A program made the position numbers and the translations under genes. The notes under the pieces are model-generated. The model had not been told where the DNA came from. It saw only the letters and a program-made list of their open reading frames with translations, and made no database searches. A stretch of 25,172 nucleotides of DNA from the NCBI GenBank assembly GCA_028822955.1, contig JAPKCL010000012.1:1-25172 (forward strand), read 5' to 3'. The stretch is from Candidatus Poseidoniaceae archaeon (GTDB lineage: Archaea; Thermoplasmatota; Poseidoniia; Poseidoniales; Poseidoniaceae). Positions 8,033 to 16,285 of the stretch are shown here, one piece after another (position 1 is the stretch's first letter; each line of letters opens with the position of its first letter).

Positions 8033-8848
8033 ATGGACCTCCTCGGTAGTGACTATCCGTACTCGACCAGCGCTCTGGCTGGCAAGCATGCATTGGTATG
8101 TGGAGCAAGTAAAGGAATTGGTGCTGCTACAGCAAAAATGCTGGCTAAGGCAGGTGCAAATGTTACTGTTTGTGCACGAAACGGAGAGGCTTTGTCAACG
8201 CTTTGCGAAGAGTTGACCGTACTTGGAAAGGGCGAACATGCGTCACTTGTACTCGACCTTGAAGACACATCAGGACTTGAACCGGCAATCACTGCATTGC
8301 TTCAAGAGCGTGGACCTGTTCACGTTCTCATCAACAATGCAGGCGGACCACCTGGAGGACCCTTGCTCGGCAACTCAATCGAAGATTTTGAAGCTCCTTT
8401 CAAGCGACATCTCCACGCCGCCCATACCCTCACGCAATTACTCGTTCCTTCGATGGAATCAGAAGGCTATGGCCGTATTATCCAAATCATCTCCACCTCG
8501 GTCAAGGAACCAATTCCAAACATTGGTCTTTCCAACACCCTTCGAGGAGCCATGGCATCTTGGGCCAAGAGTTTGTCTCGTGAACTCGCACCCTGTATTA
8601 CCATAAACAATGTCCTACCTGGTTTTACCAATACCGAAAGATTGGGTTCTTTGGCTTCTTCAATCAATCAGCGAACTGGCAAAAGCCTCGAAGAAGTACA
8701 TCATGGATGGATGAGTCAAGTTCCTATTGAACGACTGATAGAACCATTGGAAACAGCGTCGGCAATTACCTTCCTTTCACTCCCTGCTTCAAGTGGGATT
8801 CGAGGCGTAAGTCTTGCCGTCGATGGTGGTCGTTTGCGAAGTATCTGA
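8033..8848 (+). CDS. SDR family oxidoreductase with altered active site
   Basis: A 271-residue Rossmann-fold short-chain dehydrogenase/reductase. It has the NAD(P) glycine motif GASKGIG at 24-30, the NNAG motif at 101-104, and a C-terminal GVSLAVDGG ending typical of classical SDRs. The catalytic YxxxK is replaced. Thirteen residues after Ser154, where Tyr should be, lies Ser167, and Arg171 stands in place of Lys (LSNTLR). I recall an SDR subgroup with such an LSNxxR signature, so this is likely a lineage trait and not damage, but ordinary Tyr-based hydride transfer is in doubt. A GAGGAG stretch lies about 18 bases before the ATG. Its stop codon directly abuts the stop of the opposite nuclease gene. 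Confidence 0.9.
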   Translation: MDLLGSDYPYSTSALAGKHALVCGASKGIGAATAKMLAKAGANVTVCARNGEALSTLCEELTVLGKGEHASLVLDLEDTSGLEPAITALLQERGPVHVLINNAGGPPGGPLLGNSIEDFEAPFKRHLHAAHTLTQLLVPSMESEGYGRIIQIISTSVKEPIPNIGLSNTLRGAMASWAKSLSRELAPCITINNVLPGFTNTERLGSLASSINQRTGKSLEEVHHGWMSQVPIERLIEPLETASAITFLSLPASSGIRGVSLAVDGGRLRSI

Positions 8849-9826
8849 TTACTTCTTGATGTCAAACCAAACTGGGTAATGGTCGGAAACATTGCTGTCT
8901 GAAAAGGAAGTGTCAACGCCCCAAGTACCAACTAAGCGACCATCAAGGTCGCCATTGGTAACGATTCGGTCGTACGCACAATAACTGTCGGAAACCGTTG
9001 TATCGACGTTGTTCTCAATGAGCCATGTGTAATTTGAATGGGCCAAGGGTGAATTGGATAATTCATTCGAGGAGACATAGGAGCAGGCTGCATTAAAATC
9101 ACCAAGGATCACGATTTCAGATTCATTTGGATGCTGTTCGAGATATGTGTCCACGACATGCGGCAAGGCATTTATTTCACTCAAAGCGGCTGCAGGTTTG
9201 GTGTGAATCGTTACAAGACTCAAATCAAAACCTGTACCTGTTCCATTTTGGTTGAGAACTTCAAATTGAGCAATGAAAGGTTCTCTCTGGAATGAATCAT
9301 CAACGCTGTCGTTGTGTAGAGTTCCGTTATCCATTGAACGGAAAACAGAGGTATTGTAGTAAAAGGCATACTGCTCTTGAGAAGATTGGTCATCGTCTTG
9401 TAATCCGCTGCGGGGGCTGAGCACCATATCCCACGTAGAATACGATTTGTTGTTGAGTGCATCAAGGAAATCATAAGGCACGGTCTGGTCCATGTCTTTT
9501 ATCTCTTGAACCGCAACTAAATCATACTGTAGAACTGTGTCTACAAGAATATCGATAATTAATGGCTTGCCCATTTTAGTTTCACCGAATACTTTGATGT
9601 TGAAAGTTGCAATACGAGCCACTTCGCTACGGTTTAATTCTGGAGCCCGAGCATTATCACTCGAAGTATTGTTTTCGATATATATCGTGGTGGTTTCGTC
9701 TTCACCCGGTATGAACACAAAAACAACATCAGCGTCGTCGGTTAGAAGTGATTGTAGTGCAATGGGGGCGAGAACAAGAATTGCTGCAAGACTCAAACCT
9801 TGCAAATATCCATTATAGTCTCCCAT
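8849..9826 (-). CDS. Secreted DNase I-like endonuclease
   Basis: From ATG 9826 (MGDYNGYLQG) the product has 325 residues; the longer frame to 9883 adds an unlikely tail before the hydrophobic segment. Residues ~8-28 form a signal or anchor helix. The mature part matches the DNase I fold: ATFNIKVFGETKMG at ~73-86, VAVQEIKD with Glu108, EQYAF with Glu151, QREP with Arg181, VTIHTKP with His208, GDFNAACSYV with Asp243/Asn245, CAYDRIV with Asp286, and SDHYP with Asp315-His316. These align with the bovine DNase I catalytic set, Glu39, Glu78, Arg111, His134, Asp168, Asn170, Asp212, Asp251 and His252. The only two cysteines in this product, Cys248 and Cys283, sit where DNase I has its essential disulfide. 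The role is probably extracellular DNA breakdown for phosphate, nitrogen and nucleosides. It abuts the SDR gene with no gap. Confidence 0.93.
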   Translation of the reverse strand: MGDYNGYLQGLSLAAILVLAPIALQSLLTDDADVVFVFIPGEDETTTIYIENNTSSDNARAPELNRSEVARIATFNIKVFGETKMGKPLIIDILVDTVLQYDLVAVQEIKDMDQTVPYDFLDALNNKSYSTWDMVLSPRSGLQDDDQSSQEQYAFYYNTSVFRSMDNGTLHNDSVDDSFQREPFIAQFEVLNQNGTGTGFDLSLVTIHTKPAAALSEINALPHVVDTYLEQHPNESEIVILGDFNAACSYVSSNELSNSPLAHSNYTWLIENNVDTTVSDSYCAYDRIVTNGDLDGRLVGTWGVDTSFSDSNVSDHYPVWFDIKK

Positions 9827-9915
9827 AATCTGTGGTATACACTTCGGGTTATCAAATTTTAACTTTGAGGAAGGTAAACACATAGGTTCTTGACGCGAAG
9901 GGGTAGCGCACAGAT
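9827..9915. promoter_or_regulatory. Divergent promoter region between nuclease and TPR genes
   Basis: An 89-base divergent spacer with an AT-rich core around 9850-9867 (AAATTTTAAC on the plus strand). This near-symmetric core could act as a TATA element in either direction. No clear Shine-Dalgarno site precedes either ATG. The assignment rests on position and base composition only. Confidence 0.3.
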
Positions 9916-10764
9916 ATGAGCGGAGAAGTGGATGCTGAACAAGCCCGTCGAATTCTCGACATGCTTACTGCTGGAGGTGCGATGGATGACATCAACACAG
10001 CACTTGCACTACGATTGATGCCGTTAGCAATCGAGTTAGAAGACCTTGAACTGGCTGAACGCTTACTCAAACACGCACAAGACAATTCAACAGACGAACT
10101 CGAACGTGGCTGGGCAAATTTTGAAGGTTTCAAACACACTGGAAAGAGTATCGATGCTTTTGCAGAATTAGGCGCTAAGTCAGAAGTGATGGAAGGTGGC
10201 GCTCCGTTAGCCGCTGCGGTATCACATCATATCGCGTTAATGCATATGAGCAATGATGAATATGGAGAAGCTCAAACCTTTGCTACTCGTTCACTCAGGC
10301 TTCGAGAAAGTATCGAGGATTTGAATGGGATTGCATATGGCCTTGCTGTTCTCGAAACCTGTTCAAAGAAATTAAACGACCATGATAATGCATTAGTTCA
10401 CGGCACCCGTCGTGTTGAACTCGCCATGCAGATGAAAGACGAGGAAGCACAAATTGAGGCTCTTGCCGATTTAGCCCATACCCAAGCAACGATTGGAAAT
10501 TTTGTTGCTGCTAAGGAACTGTATGAACAATCACTCAATCTTTCAGTCGAACTTGAAGACTTATCTGGACAACTCGTGGCACGGTGGGGGCTTGCAGATA
10601 TAGCTGAAATCGCAGAAGATTACGAAACGGCAATGTTACAGCTTTCAGATTGCCTTCACTCCTTCCTCAATGTAGGCTTACCGACCCCATTGGCAGTTCG
10701 TCAACGTATCGAAGACCTCGCTGATTTCAACACGACCAATGTAAAGCAAAAATCAAACAAGTGA
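9916..10764 (+). CDS. TPR-repeat protein
   Basis: A 282-residue, wholly helical, acidic, soluble protein. About five or six tetratricopeptide-like helix pairs of ~35-40 residues are visible. Examples are LELAERLLKHAQD, YGEAQTFATRSLRLRE, HDNALVHGTRRVELA, FVAAKELYEQSLNLS and YETAMLQLSDCLHSF, with the A/G/Y spacing of TPRs. There is no enzyme motif, signal peptide or TM segment. TPR proteins act as scaffolds or regulators. It lies 60 bases before the luciferase-like monooxygenase on the same strand, so it may be co-transcribed with it, but no functional tie is visible. Confidence 0.8.
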   Translation: MSGEVDAEQARRILDMLTAGGAMDDINTALALRLMPLAIELEDLELAERLLKHAQDNSTDELERGWANFEGFKHTGKSIDAFAELGAKSEVMEGGAPLAAAVSHHIALMHMSNDEYGEAQTFATRSLRLRESIEDLNGIAYGLAVLETCSKKLNDHDNALVHGTRRVELAMQMKDEEAQIEALADLAHTQATIGNFVAAKELYEQSLNLSVELEDLSGQLVARWGLADIAEIAEDYETAMLQLSDCLHSFLNVGLPTPLAVRQRIEDLADFNTTNVKQKSNK

Positions 10765-10824
10765 CCATCCCAATGAGCCACACTCGTTATGATGTGGTTT
10801 CAACTGGAAGGATTGGTGCCACCC

Positions 10825-12075
10825 ATGGAGCATGACATATTCTTCTCAATCAGTCAAACTCCGGACTCAACGGGTTTGATTCCTAGCGAGCAAGATATGT
10901 TTGCTAATTATTTCCAACAACTGGAGTGTGCAGACGCACTTGGTTTCGGCGTTGGATGGATTGCACAAGCCCATTTATCCACAGAAATCCAAAAATCAAA
11001 TTCGAAACCTGTTGTCCCGCATTGGGTGGGTGAAGTTGGACTTTGTACTGATTTTCCGCAATTGGCGATGGAATCATTTCGAAGAACACAATCCATTGAA
11101 ATTGGAAGTGCAGTCGTCTCCATATTGGCATCAGGTGGCCCAATTGCCCAAGCCGAACGAATTGCAAATACGCTTCAACTGCACGGACTCAACCCGAATG
11201 AAAAGCGCAAACTCCATGTTGGTTTTTCTGCAGGACGATTTGAATTCATGGCACGCCCATACGGAATCGTCCCTCGGAATTCCATTGAAGAGGCTGCTTG
11301 GCCTGCACTCCGTGGCCAGGTTTTCATGGAAGCAGGAGACATCTTTTTGCGACTTTTACGTGGAGATGTTGTCAATTCAGAAATGACGCACTCAACCGTT
11401 CTTCGGCGTAATAATTTCCGAAGCGATGAAGATTGGGAAAAGGTTCAACATGCTGCCATTGAATTTGAAAACTTAGAATCTGCCCCTGATGAAATTGAAA
11501 TCCCTAAGCGCTATGTGTTTGAAGATTTGAAAATAATTCCTCAACATTTCCGTCGTGAATTATTAGTGATGGTTGCAGGTACTCATGACCCAAAGGCACA
11601 GGTGTTTCTCAACACGATCTTACCGGTCAAAGTATTCAATTTATCAATAACAAAACCTGAAGTTATTGACGCTACGCATGACCGTATGCGTGAAGCATTC
11701 CATCCAGCAGGTGGGGCATGGAAGCGAAGTGATATGCCTCGCACTTCCTTCGTATTCCTCAATGCAGAAGAAGGGTTATCTCCTGAACAGCAAAGTGAAT
11801 CTGCAAAGAAAGAAGCAGAGGCAGCCCTTGGAGCCTACTGGAATGCATTGGAAGGAACTATTGACCCGTCGAAAGTTGAAAATGCTGCCCAAAATGCCTT
11901 AATTGGGAACATCGAAGAGGTAACCCAACAAATTCTAGAACGATTCCATCCTGAGGACCGAATTATGGCTTGGTTTGATTTCTTTAATCACGACTCTGAC
12001 CGAGTTTGTAGAGATATGACTGCTTACATGAAGCACGTTGTGCCTCGAGTCGAAGAACTACTAGAATCGAGGTGA
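10825..12075 (+). CDS. Luciferase-like (LLM) flavin- or F420-dependent monooxygenase
   Basis: A 416-residue TIM-barrel protein of the luciferase-like monooxygenase superfamily. Supporting features are the N-terminal strand MEHDIFFSISQTP, the ADALGFGVGWIAQAHL segment like the family's (A)E..GFD..W..EHH stretch, IEIGSAVVSILASGGPIAQAERIANTL like the conserved strand 4 and helix, and KRKLHVGFSAGRFEFMARPYG. Members use FMNH2 or F420 to oxidise diverse organics. I chose ATG 10825, 12 codons into the longer frame (10789), because family similarity starts there and GGATTGGTG lies just upstream. The next gene starts 4 bases after its stop and uses GAGGTGA at the stop codon as ribosome site. With an amidohydrolase and an ALDH it forms a tight three-gene unit. 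The substrate is unknown. Confidence 0.85.
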   Translation: MEHDIFFSISQTPDSTGLIPSEQDMFANYFQQLECADALGFGVGWIAQAHLSTEIQKSNSKPVVPHWVGEVGLCTDFPQLAMESFRRTQSIEIGSAVVSILASGGPIAQAERIANTLQLHGLNPNEKRKLHVGFSAGRFEFMARPYGIVPRNSIEEAAWPALRGQVFMEAGDIFLRLLRGDVVNSEMTHSTVLRRNNFRSDEDWEKVQHAAIEFENLESAPDEIEIPKRYVFEDLKIIPQHFRRELLVMVAGTHDPKAQVFLNTILPVKVFNLSITKPEVIDATHDRMREAFHPAGGAWKRSDMPRTSFVFLNAEEGLSPEQQSESAKKEAEAALGAYWNALEGTIDPSKVENAAQNALIGNIEEVTQQILERFHPEDRIMAWFDFFNHDSDRVCRDMTAYMKHVVPRVEELLESR

Positions 12076-12079
12076 ACCT

Positions 12080-13195
12080 ATGGCGATTCAACACGACACT
12101 CCTTCCGCAGTTGAACCAGGAAAGCCAGGAAGTTCCTTGTTTCCAGATTCACCACTCGGTGAAAAAGTCGAAGGGATCCCTACTGGCCGTGAAGTGGCAT
12201 GGGAACCATTGGTTGATTATCGCAGAAACGGTGTATCGGAAACGACTATTCACGGCGCAATCGCATGGTCACATGGTGATGAAGTGATTCATTCCTTTGG
12301 TGGGAACGTGTTGTGTTATGGTCGCTCAATGATGAAGCCATTTATGCTCAAGGCATTTACTGAAGAATTGAAAGATACGTCTTGGGAACAAAAAGCAATT
12401 GCTGTTGCATCGCACAACGGTGATACAGAACACGTCGCTGCTGCTCAATCTCTTCTTTCCGAAGAAGAATGGCCACTCATGCTGACGCCTTTGGATGTCC
12501 CCCTGATTCAATTTGGACGTCAAGTCCGCCGTCCTCGACGTTGGTTCCATACTTGCTCTGGAGAACACGCAGCAATTCTTCATGGATGCAGGAAGAAGGG
12601 TTGGAATCGGGCTGGATATACCTTGCCGACTCACGAAGTATTCGATGCATACATGGTCGAATTACGAACCTATCTTGGTGAAGACTGGAAACCATTGCGG
12701 ATTGCAAAAGATGGATGTGGGCTCCCTACGGTTTCCAATACGGTTGCAGAACTCGCGCAAATTTATGCAGGTTTAGTTCGAGATAAGGACAACGATTGGA
12801 TTTGGGAAGCAATGGTTCGAAGCCCAGACCTGGTTGGTGGTTTCAATCGACTTGATTCGACCGTACTCAAGGCCGGTGGTGGCAAAGTCATCGCTAAAGA
12901 AGGGGCAGACGGACTTTTGGGGCTTGCAATAGAACACCCAGATTATCCAAAAGGATTGGGAATTGTTGTCAAAATAGCACACGGATGGAATTCACAAGCC
13001 ATGTGGTATGTTGCTCGTGCCGTCTTAGGCGTCTTGGGTATAGACTTGCGAAACCCCTATCCATTACACCGACAAAAAGCATTCATTGTCCCCGGCATCG
13101 TTCCTGAACATTATTTGCCTCAACTTGAAACATTACCCACATGGGATGAATGGGACCCTGACCAAGACCGTTGGTTGTATGATGTCGAGGTGTGA
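12080..13195 (+). CDS. Asparaginase II (rhizobial type) family amidohydrolase
   Basis: A 371-residue protein of the serine-type asparaginase II family (Rhizobium etli thermolabile type), unlike E. coli AnsB. Family landmarks are present: GRSMMKP with Ser83 and Lys86, VASHNGDTEH with Ser111, TCSGEHAAIL with Cys159, KDGCGLPT with Cys213, and VIAKEGADG with Lys273. They correspond to the two Ser-Lys pairs and the metal-binding cysteines described for the R. etli enzyme. The usual CSGK lysine is Glu162 here, an unusual change at the metal site. The first ~30 residues are an extra, proline-rich extension. Its ribosome site GAGGTGA overlaps the stop of the monooxygenase gene, and the ALDH ATG follows its stop by 2 bases. 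It may hydrolyse an amide other than asparagine within this pathway. Confidence 0.85.
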   Translation: MAIQHDTPSAVEPGKPGSSLFPDSPLGEKVEGIPTGREVAWEPLVDYRRNGVSETTIHGAIAWSHGDEVIHSFGGNVLCYGRSMMKPFMLKAFTEELKDTSWEQKAIAVASHNGDTEHVAAAQSLLSEEEWPLMLTPLDVPLIQFGRQVRRPRRWFHTCSGEHAAILHGCRKKGWNRAGYTLPTHEVFDAYMVELRTYLGEDWKPLRIAKDGCGLPTVSNTVAELAQIYAGLVRDKDNDWIWEAMVRSPDLVGGFNRLDSTVLKAGGGKVIAKEGADGLLGLAIEHPDYPKGLGIVVKIAHGWNSQAMWYVARAVLGVLGIDLRNPYPLHRQKAFIVPGIVPEHYLPQLETLPTWDEWDPDQDRWLYDVEV

Positions 13196-13197
13196 AC

Positions 13198-14655
13198 ATG
13201 CTTGACATCCAGAATTTCATCGATGGATCATTTACACAAGCCATTGATGGCGAATCCCTTGATGACTTCAACCCTGCAACTGCACAATGTATTGCAACAA
13301 TCCCTCGTTCACAATCTGCGGATGTTGAACTCGCCGTATCAGCAGCTCAATCTGCACAACCTGCTTGGACAGCCTTGACATTGGAACAACGAGCAGTTTG
13401 GTTGGACCGAATCGCTGACGCTCTTGAGGAAAAAACGGAACATATTGCCCGAACAGAGTCAATAGATACGGGTAAACCAATTGCATTAGCCCGAAAAGTC
13501 GATGCTGCACGGTCAGTGAGTAATTTTCGGTTTTTCGCTTCATTTGGCCGACAACAGACTGAAATGACATTCGAAATGGAAGATGCAATGAATTACGTTC
13601 ATCGCTCACCCGTTGGAACGGTTGGTTTGATTACACCTTGGAATCTTCCACTTTACCTGTTGACTTGGAAAGTTGCCCCTGCACTCCTCATGGGCAATAC
13701 AATCATTGCCAAACCAAGTGAAATCACCCCCCTCACTGCTCACCTTTTGGCTGAAACTTTTCTCGAACTTGGATTGCCAAAAGGTGTGTTCAATCTCGTC
13801 CACGGATTAGGTCCCGAAGTTGGACAAGCCATTCTTGAACATCCCAAAATCAAGGCGATTTCATTCACTGGAGGTACTGAAACTGGAAGAATAGTTGCAC
13901 GTACTGCAGCCCCTATGTTCAAGAAATTGTCACTTGAATTAGGTGGTAAAAATGCGACAATCATCTTGAAAGATGCTGAACTTGAGAATGCTGTCGAGGG
14001 CGCAGTTCGTGCAGCATTTACTAACTCGGGGCAAGTGTGTCTCTGTGGTTCTCGAATATTTATTGATGAAAGTATTGCAGAGCAATTCACGCACAAATTT
14101 GTCGAAAAAGTCAATTCCATTCAAATTGGCGACCCTATGGATGAGGACACGATGATGGGCTCGGTCATCTCACCTGAACATCTTTTGAAAGTCGAATCGT
14201 ATATTGAATTGGCCATCGAAGAAGGCGGCACATTGTTGACCGGTGGGACTCGTGAGATGACTGGATTCACTGGACCGCAAGGCATTGGTGCCTTTTTGCG
14301 ACCGACCGTTGTCGGAAATCTACCCCATACATCTCGATGTGCGACTGAAGAAATATTTGGGCCGATGGTGACCTTGCATACATTCACAACTGAAACAGAA
14401 GCGCTGGAGATGGTCAATGCTTCAGAATACGGTCTTGCAGGTTCAGTATGGACCAATGACTTAGAGCGCGGTCGAGCGTTTTCGGAAAAAATTGATTCGG
14501 GAATAATCTGGATCAACACTTGGCTTCACAGAGATTTACGTACTCCCTTCGGTGGAGTAAAGAATTCCGGTGTCGGTCGAGAAGGAGGACAGTGGTCCCT
14601 CGAGTTCTTTTCCGAGATGACAAATATTTGCGTTAAAAATCAAGAGACGGTTTGA
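13198..14655 (+). CDS. Aldehyde dehydrogenase, 2-aminomuconate/2-hydroxymuconate-semialdehyde type
   Basis: NAD-dependent oxidation of an aldehyde to an acid. The 485-residue protein shows TPWNLP with Asn149, the ELGGKN motif with general-base Glu247, FTGGTETG for NAD binding, and GQVC with nucleophile Cys281. The C-terminal stretch RDLRTPFGGVKNSGVGREGG, followed by a WSLEFFSE-like block, is characteristic of AmnC, DmpC/XylG and ALDH8A1. Members with this stretch oxidise 2-aminomuconate or 2-hydroxymuconate semialdehyde. I chose ATG 13198 over GTG 13192 because GAGGTG at 13187-13192 is ideally placed as its ribosome site. It is the third gene of the monooxygenase-amidohydrolase-ALDH unit. The dioxygenase that would make its substrate lies about 2.2 kb downstream. 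Confidence 0.93.
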   Translation: MLDIQNFIDGSFTQAIDGESLDDFNPATAQCIATIPRSQSADVELAVSAAQSAQPAWTALTLEQRAVWLDRIADALEEKTEHIARTESIDTGKPIALARKVDAARSVSNFRFFASFGRQQTEMTFEMEDAMNYVHRSPVGTVGLITPWNLPLYLLTWKVAPALLMGNTIIAKPSEITPLTAHLLAETFLELGLPKGVFNLVHGLGPEVGQAILEHPKIKAISFTGGTETGRIVARTAAPMFKKLSLELGGKNATIILKDAELENAVEGAVRAAFTNSGQVCLCGSRIFIDESIAEQFTHKFVEKVNSIQIGDPMDEDTMMGSVISPEHLLKVESYIELAIEEGGTLLTGGTREMTGFTGPQGIGAFLRPTVVGNLPHTSRCATEEIFGPMVTLHTFTTETEALEMVNASEYGLAGSVWTNDLERGRAFSEKIDSGIIWINTWLHRDLRTPFGGVKNSGVGREGGQWSLEFFSEMTNICVKNQETV

Positions 14656-14680
14656 CAAACATATCTTCAAAAGTAAGAGG

Positions 14681-14686
14681 GGTGAT
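14681..14686 (+). promoter_or_regulatory. Strong archaeal Shine-Dalgarno site
   Basis: GGTGAT, preceded by GAGG, sits eight bases ahead of ATG 14695. It matches the anti-SD end of archaeal 16S rRNA (…AUCACCUCC), which fixes the start of the LON-domain gene and supports an archaeal origin of the window. Confidence 0.6.
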
Positions 14687-14694
14687 TTTGAAGC

Positions 14695-15417
14695 ATGGAA
14701 GCATTACCCTTGTTTGTATTACCCATGGTCTTAATGCCTGGTGAAGTCCAAGAATTACGCATTTTTGAGCCGCGTTACAGGCAAATGCTGGATGATTGCT
14801 TGCTGGATGAGAAGAATTTTGGCTTGGTGATGAATGACCCTTTTGAACCAATCAATTCTTGGGATGGGCCTCGACAACATGGATGTGAAGTCGAAATATT
14901 GCATCACGAGACGAAGGGCAGCAATCACTTTATTCAAATCGTAGGACGTCGAAAGTTTACGGTTCGAAAAGTAATCGCTCCGGCATTACCACCTATGAAC
15001 CACCCAATGTTTGAATCTGAAATCGAAGAAGATGGTCTGTTCCCCGACTTGCAGACACTCCTCGAATTAATTCCGGAGGATGTCGGTCATTCAAAACTCT
15101 ACATCAGTGGTGAAGTTGAATATCATGCCCACGATGAAACAACTTCAATTGAATTGCAAGAGATTCTCAAAGACATCTTGAATCATGTACTGACACGTAT
15201 AGGGACTCTCCTTCGAATCGAGGAAGATGTTCTGCAACAATGGATTAATGAACGGGTTGGTGATTCTATCAATGAGGGCCCCTATTCAGCCTATACAGTC
15301 GCTGCATTGGTCCTGAGTGAATTGGAAGCAAAGCAACAAATGCTTGCATGTGATACGATTGAAGAAGCCGTAGAAGAACTCGTTCACCACGTCTCAATGG
15401 TCGAAGAGGAAGAATAG
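14695..15417 (+). CDS. Standalone LON substrate-binding domain protein
   Basis: 240 residues. The opening LPLFVLPMVLMPGEVQELRIFEPRY with the following NFGLV is the signature of the LON N-terminal (PUA-like) domain, PF02190. The AAA+ and serine protease domains of Lon are absent and the protein is too short to hold them. The C-terminal half (~125-240) is helical and very acidic, ending in EEEE. Similar single-domain proteins are widespread in bacteria and of unclear function; cereblon-like proteins use this domain to recognise substrates. It lies between the ALDH and panB genes, 39 and 46 bases from them. No functional link to either is evident. Confidence 0.88.
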   Translation: MEALPLFVLPMVLMPGEVQELRIFEPRYRQMLDDCLLDEKNFGLVMNDPFEPINSWDGPRQHGCEVEILHHETKGSNHFIQIVGRRKFTVRKVIAPALPPMNHPMFESEIEEDGLFPDLQTLLELIPEDVGHSKLYISGEVEYHAHDETTSIELQEILKDILNHVLTRIGTLLRIEEDVLQQWINERVGDSINEGPYSAYTVAALVLSELEAKQQMLACDTIEEAVEELVHHVSMVEEEE

Positions 15418-15463
15418 GATTCTTCGGCGAGGGTTTCAAAACAAACATGACCGTCGCACAACC

Positions 15464-16285
15464 ATGTCAGTTCACAGCGAAGCGCGGAAAATCACCACGC
15501 ATACCCTCCAAGGGATGAAGCAAGCGGGTGAAAAAATCACCATGTTAACGGCATATGATTATTCACTGGCTAAACTCGTTGACCAAGCTGGAGTCGACGT
15601 GATTTTAGTTGGAGATTCTGCATCGAATGTGATGGCTGGACAAGTTACCACTGTTCCAATTACGCTTGAGCATATGATTTACCATGCACAATGTGTACAA
15701 CGGGCTGTTGACCGAGCATTGATTGTGGTCGATATGCCGTTTGGAACCTATCAAGGTAATTCTGCAATTGCGCTGGAATCTGCAATTCGAATCATGAAAG
15801 AATCGGAAGGACATGCAGTGAAACTCGAAGGTGGTGCTGAAATTCTTCCATCAGTTGAACGTATCCTCACTGCTGGAATCCCGGTCATGGGTCACTTAGG
15901 ACTAACGCCTCAATCGATTTACAAGTTTGGAACCTACACGGTACGAGCCAAAGAAGACGACGAGGCTGAAAAGTTGATCGAGGACGCAAAATTGCTGGAG
16001 AAAGCAGGTTGCTTTGCCATCGTTCTCGAAAAGATACCACGAGAATTGGCATTGAAAGTGAGTCAAGCGCTCACTATTCCAACCATCGGTATTGGTGCAG
16101 GACCTGATTGTGACGGTCAAGTATTGGTCTTGCATGATTTACTCGGAATTACTATGGATTTCTCTCCTCGCTTCCTTCGACGTTATCTCAATTTAGCTGA
16201 AGAAATCGACGGCGCAATCAAGAACTACTGTCAGGATGTTCGTTCAGGGGATTTCCCAAGCGATGAAGAAAGTTATACTTCTTGA
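15464..16285 (+). CDS. panB: 3-methyl-2-oxobutanoate hydroxymethyltransferase
   Basis: First committed step of pantothenate/CoA synthesis: transfers a hydroxymethyl group from methylene-tetrahydrofolate (or an archaeal equivalent) to 2-oxoisovalerate, giving ketopantoate. The 273-residue TIM barrel shows MLTAYDYSLAKLVD, the metal-binding LVGDSASNVM and VDMPFGTYQ aspartates, KLEGGAEI, GHLGLTPQS, catalytic glutamate in VLEKIP, and PTIGIGAGPDCDGQVLVLHD. These are all diagnostic of PanB and the length is typical. No panC-like gene is nearby; archaea usually use pantoate kinase and phosphopantothenate synthetase. Its stop codon touches the stop of the opposite membrane-protein gene. Confidence 0.97.
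   Translation: MSVHSEARKITTHTLQGMKQAGEKITMLTAYDYSLAKLVDQAGVDVILVGDSASNVMAGQVTTVPITLEHMIYHAQCVQRAVDRALIVVDMPFGTYQGNSAIALESAIRIMKESEGHAVKLEGGAEILPSVERILTAGIPVMGHLGLTPQSIYKFGTYTVRAKEDDEAEKLIEDAKLLEKAGCFAIVLEKIPRELALKVSQALTIPTIGIGAGPDCDGQVLVLHDLLGITMDFSPRFLRRYLNLAEEIDGAIKNYCQDVRSGDFPSDEESYTS

Noticed and set aside
10773..10835. 20-codon ORF (MSHTRYDVVSTGRIGATHGA) before the monooxygenase gene
   Set aside because: It overlaps the chosen start in another frame, has no ribosome site and is too short to support without conservation.
10901..11386. 161-codon plus-strand frame inside the luciferase-like monooxygenase gene
   Set aside because: Frame-shifted shadow of a well-supported gene; sequence shows no motif or domain.
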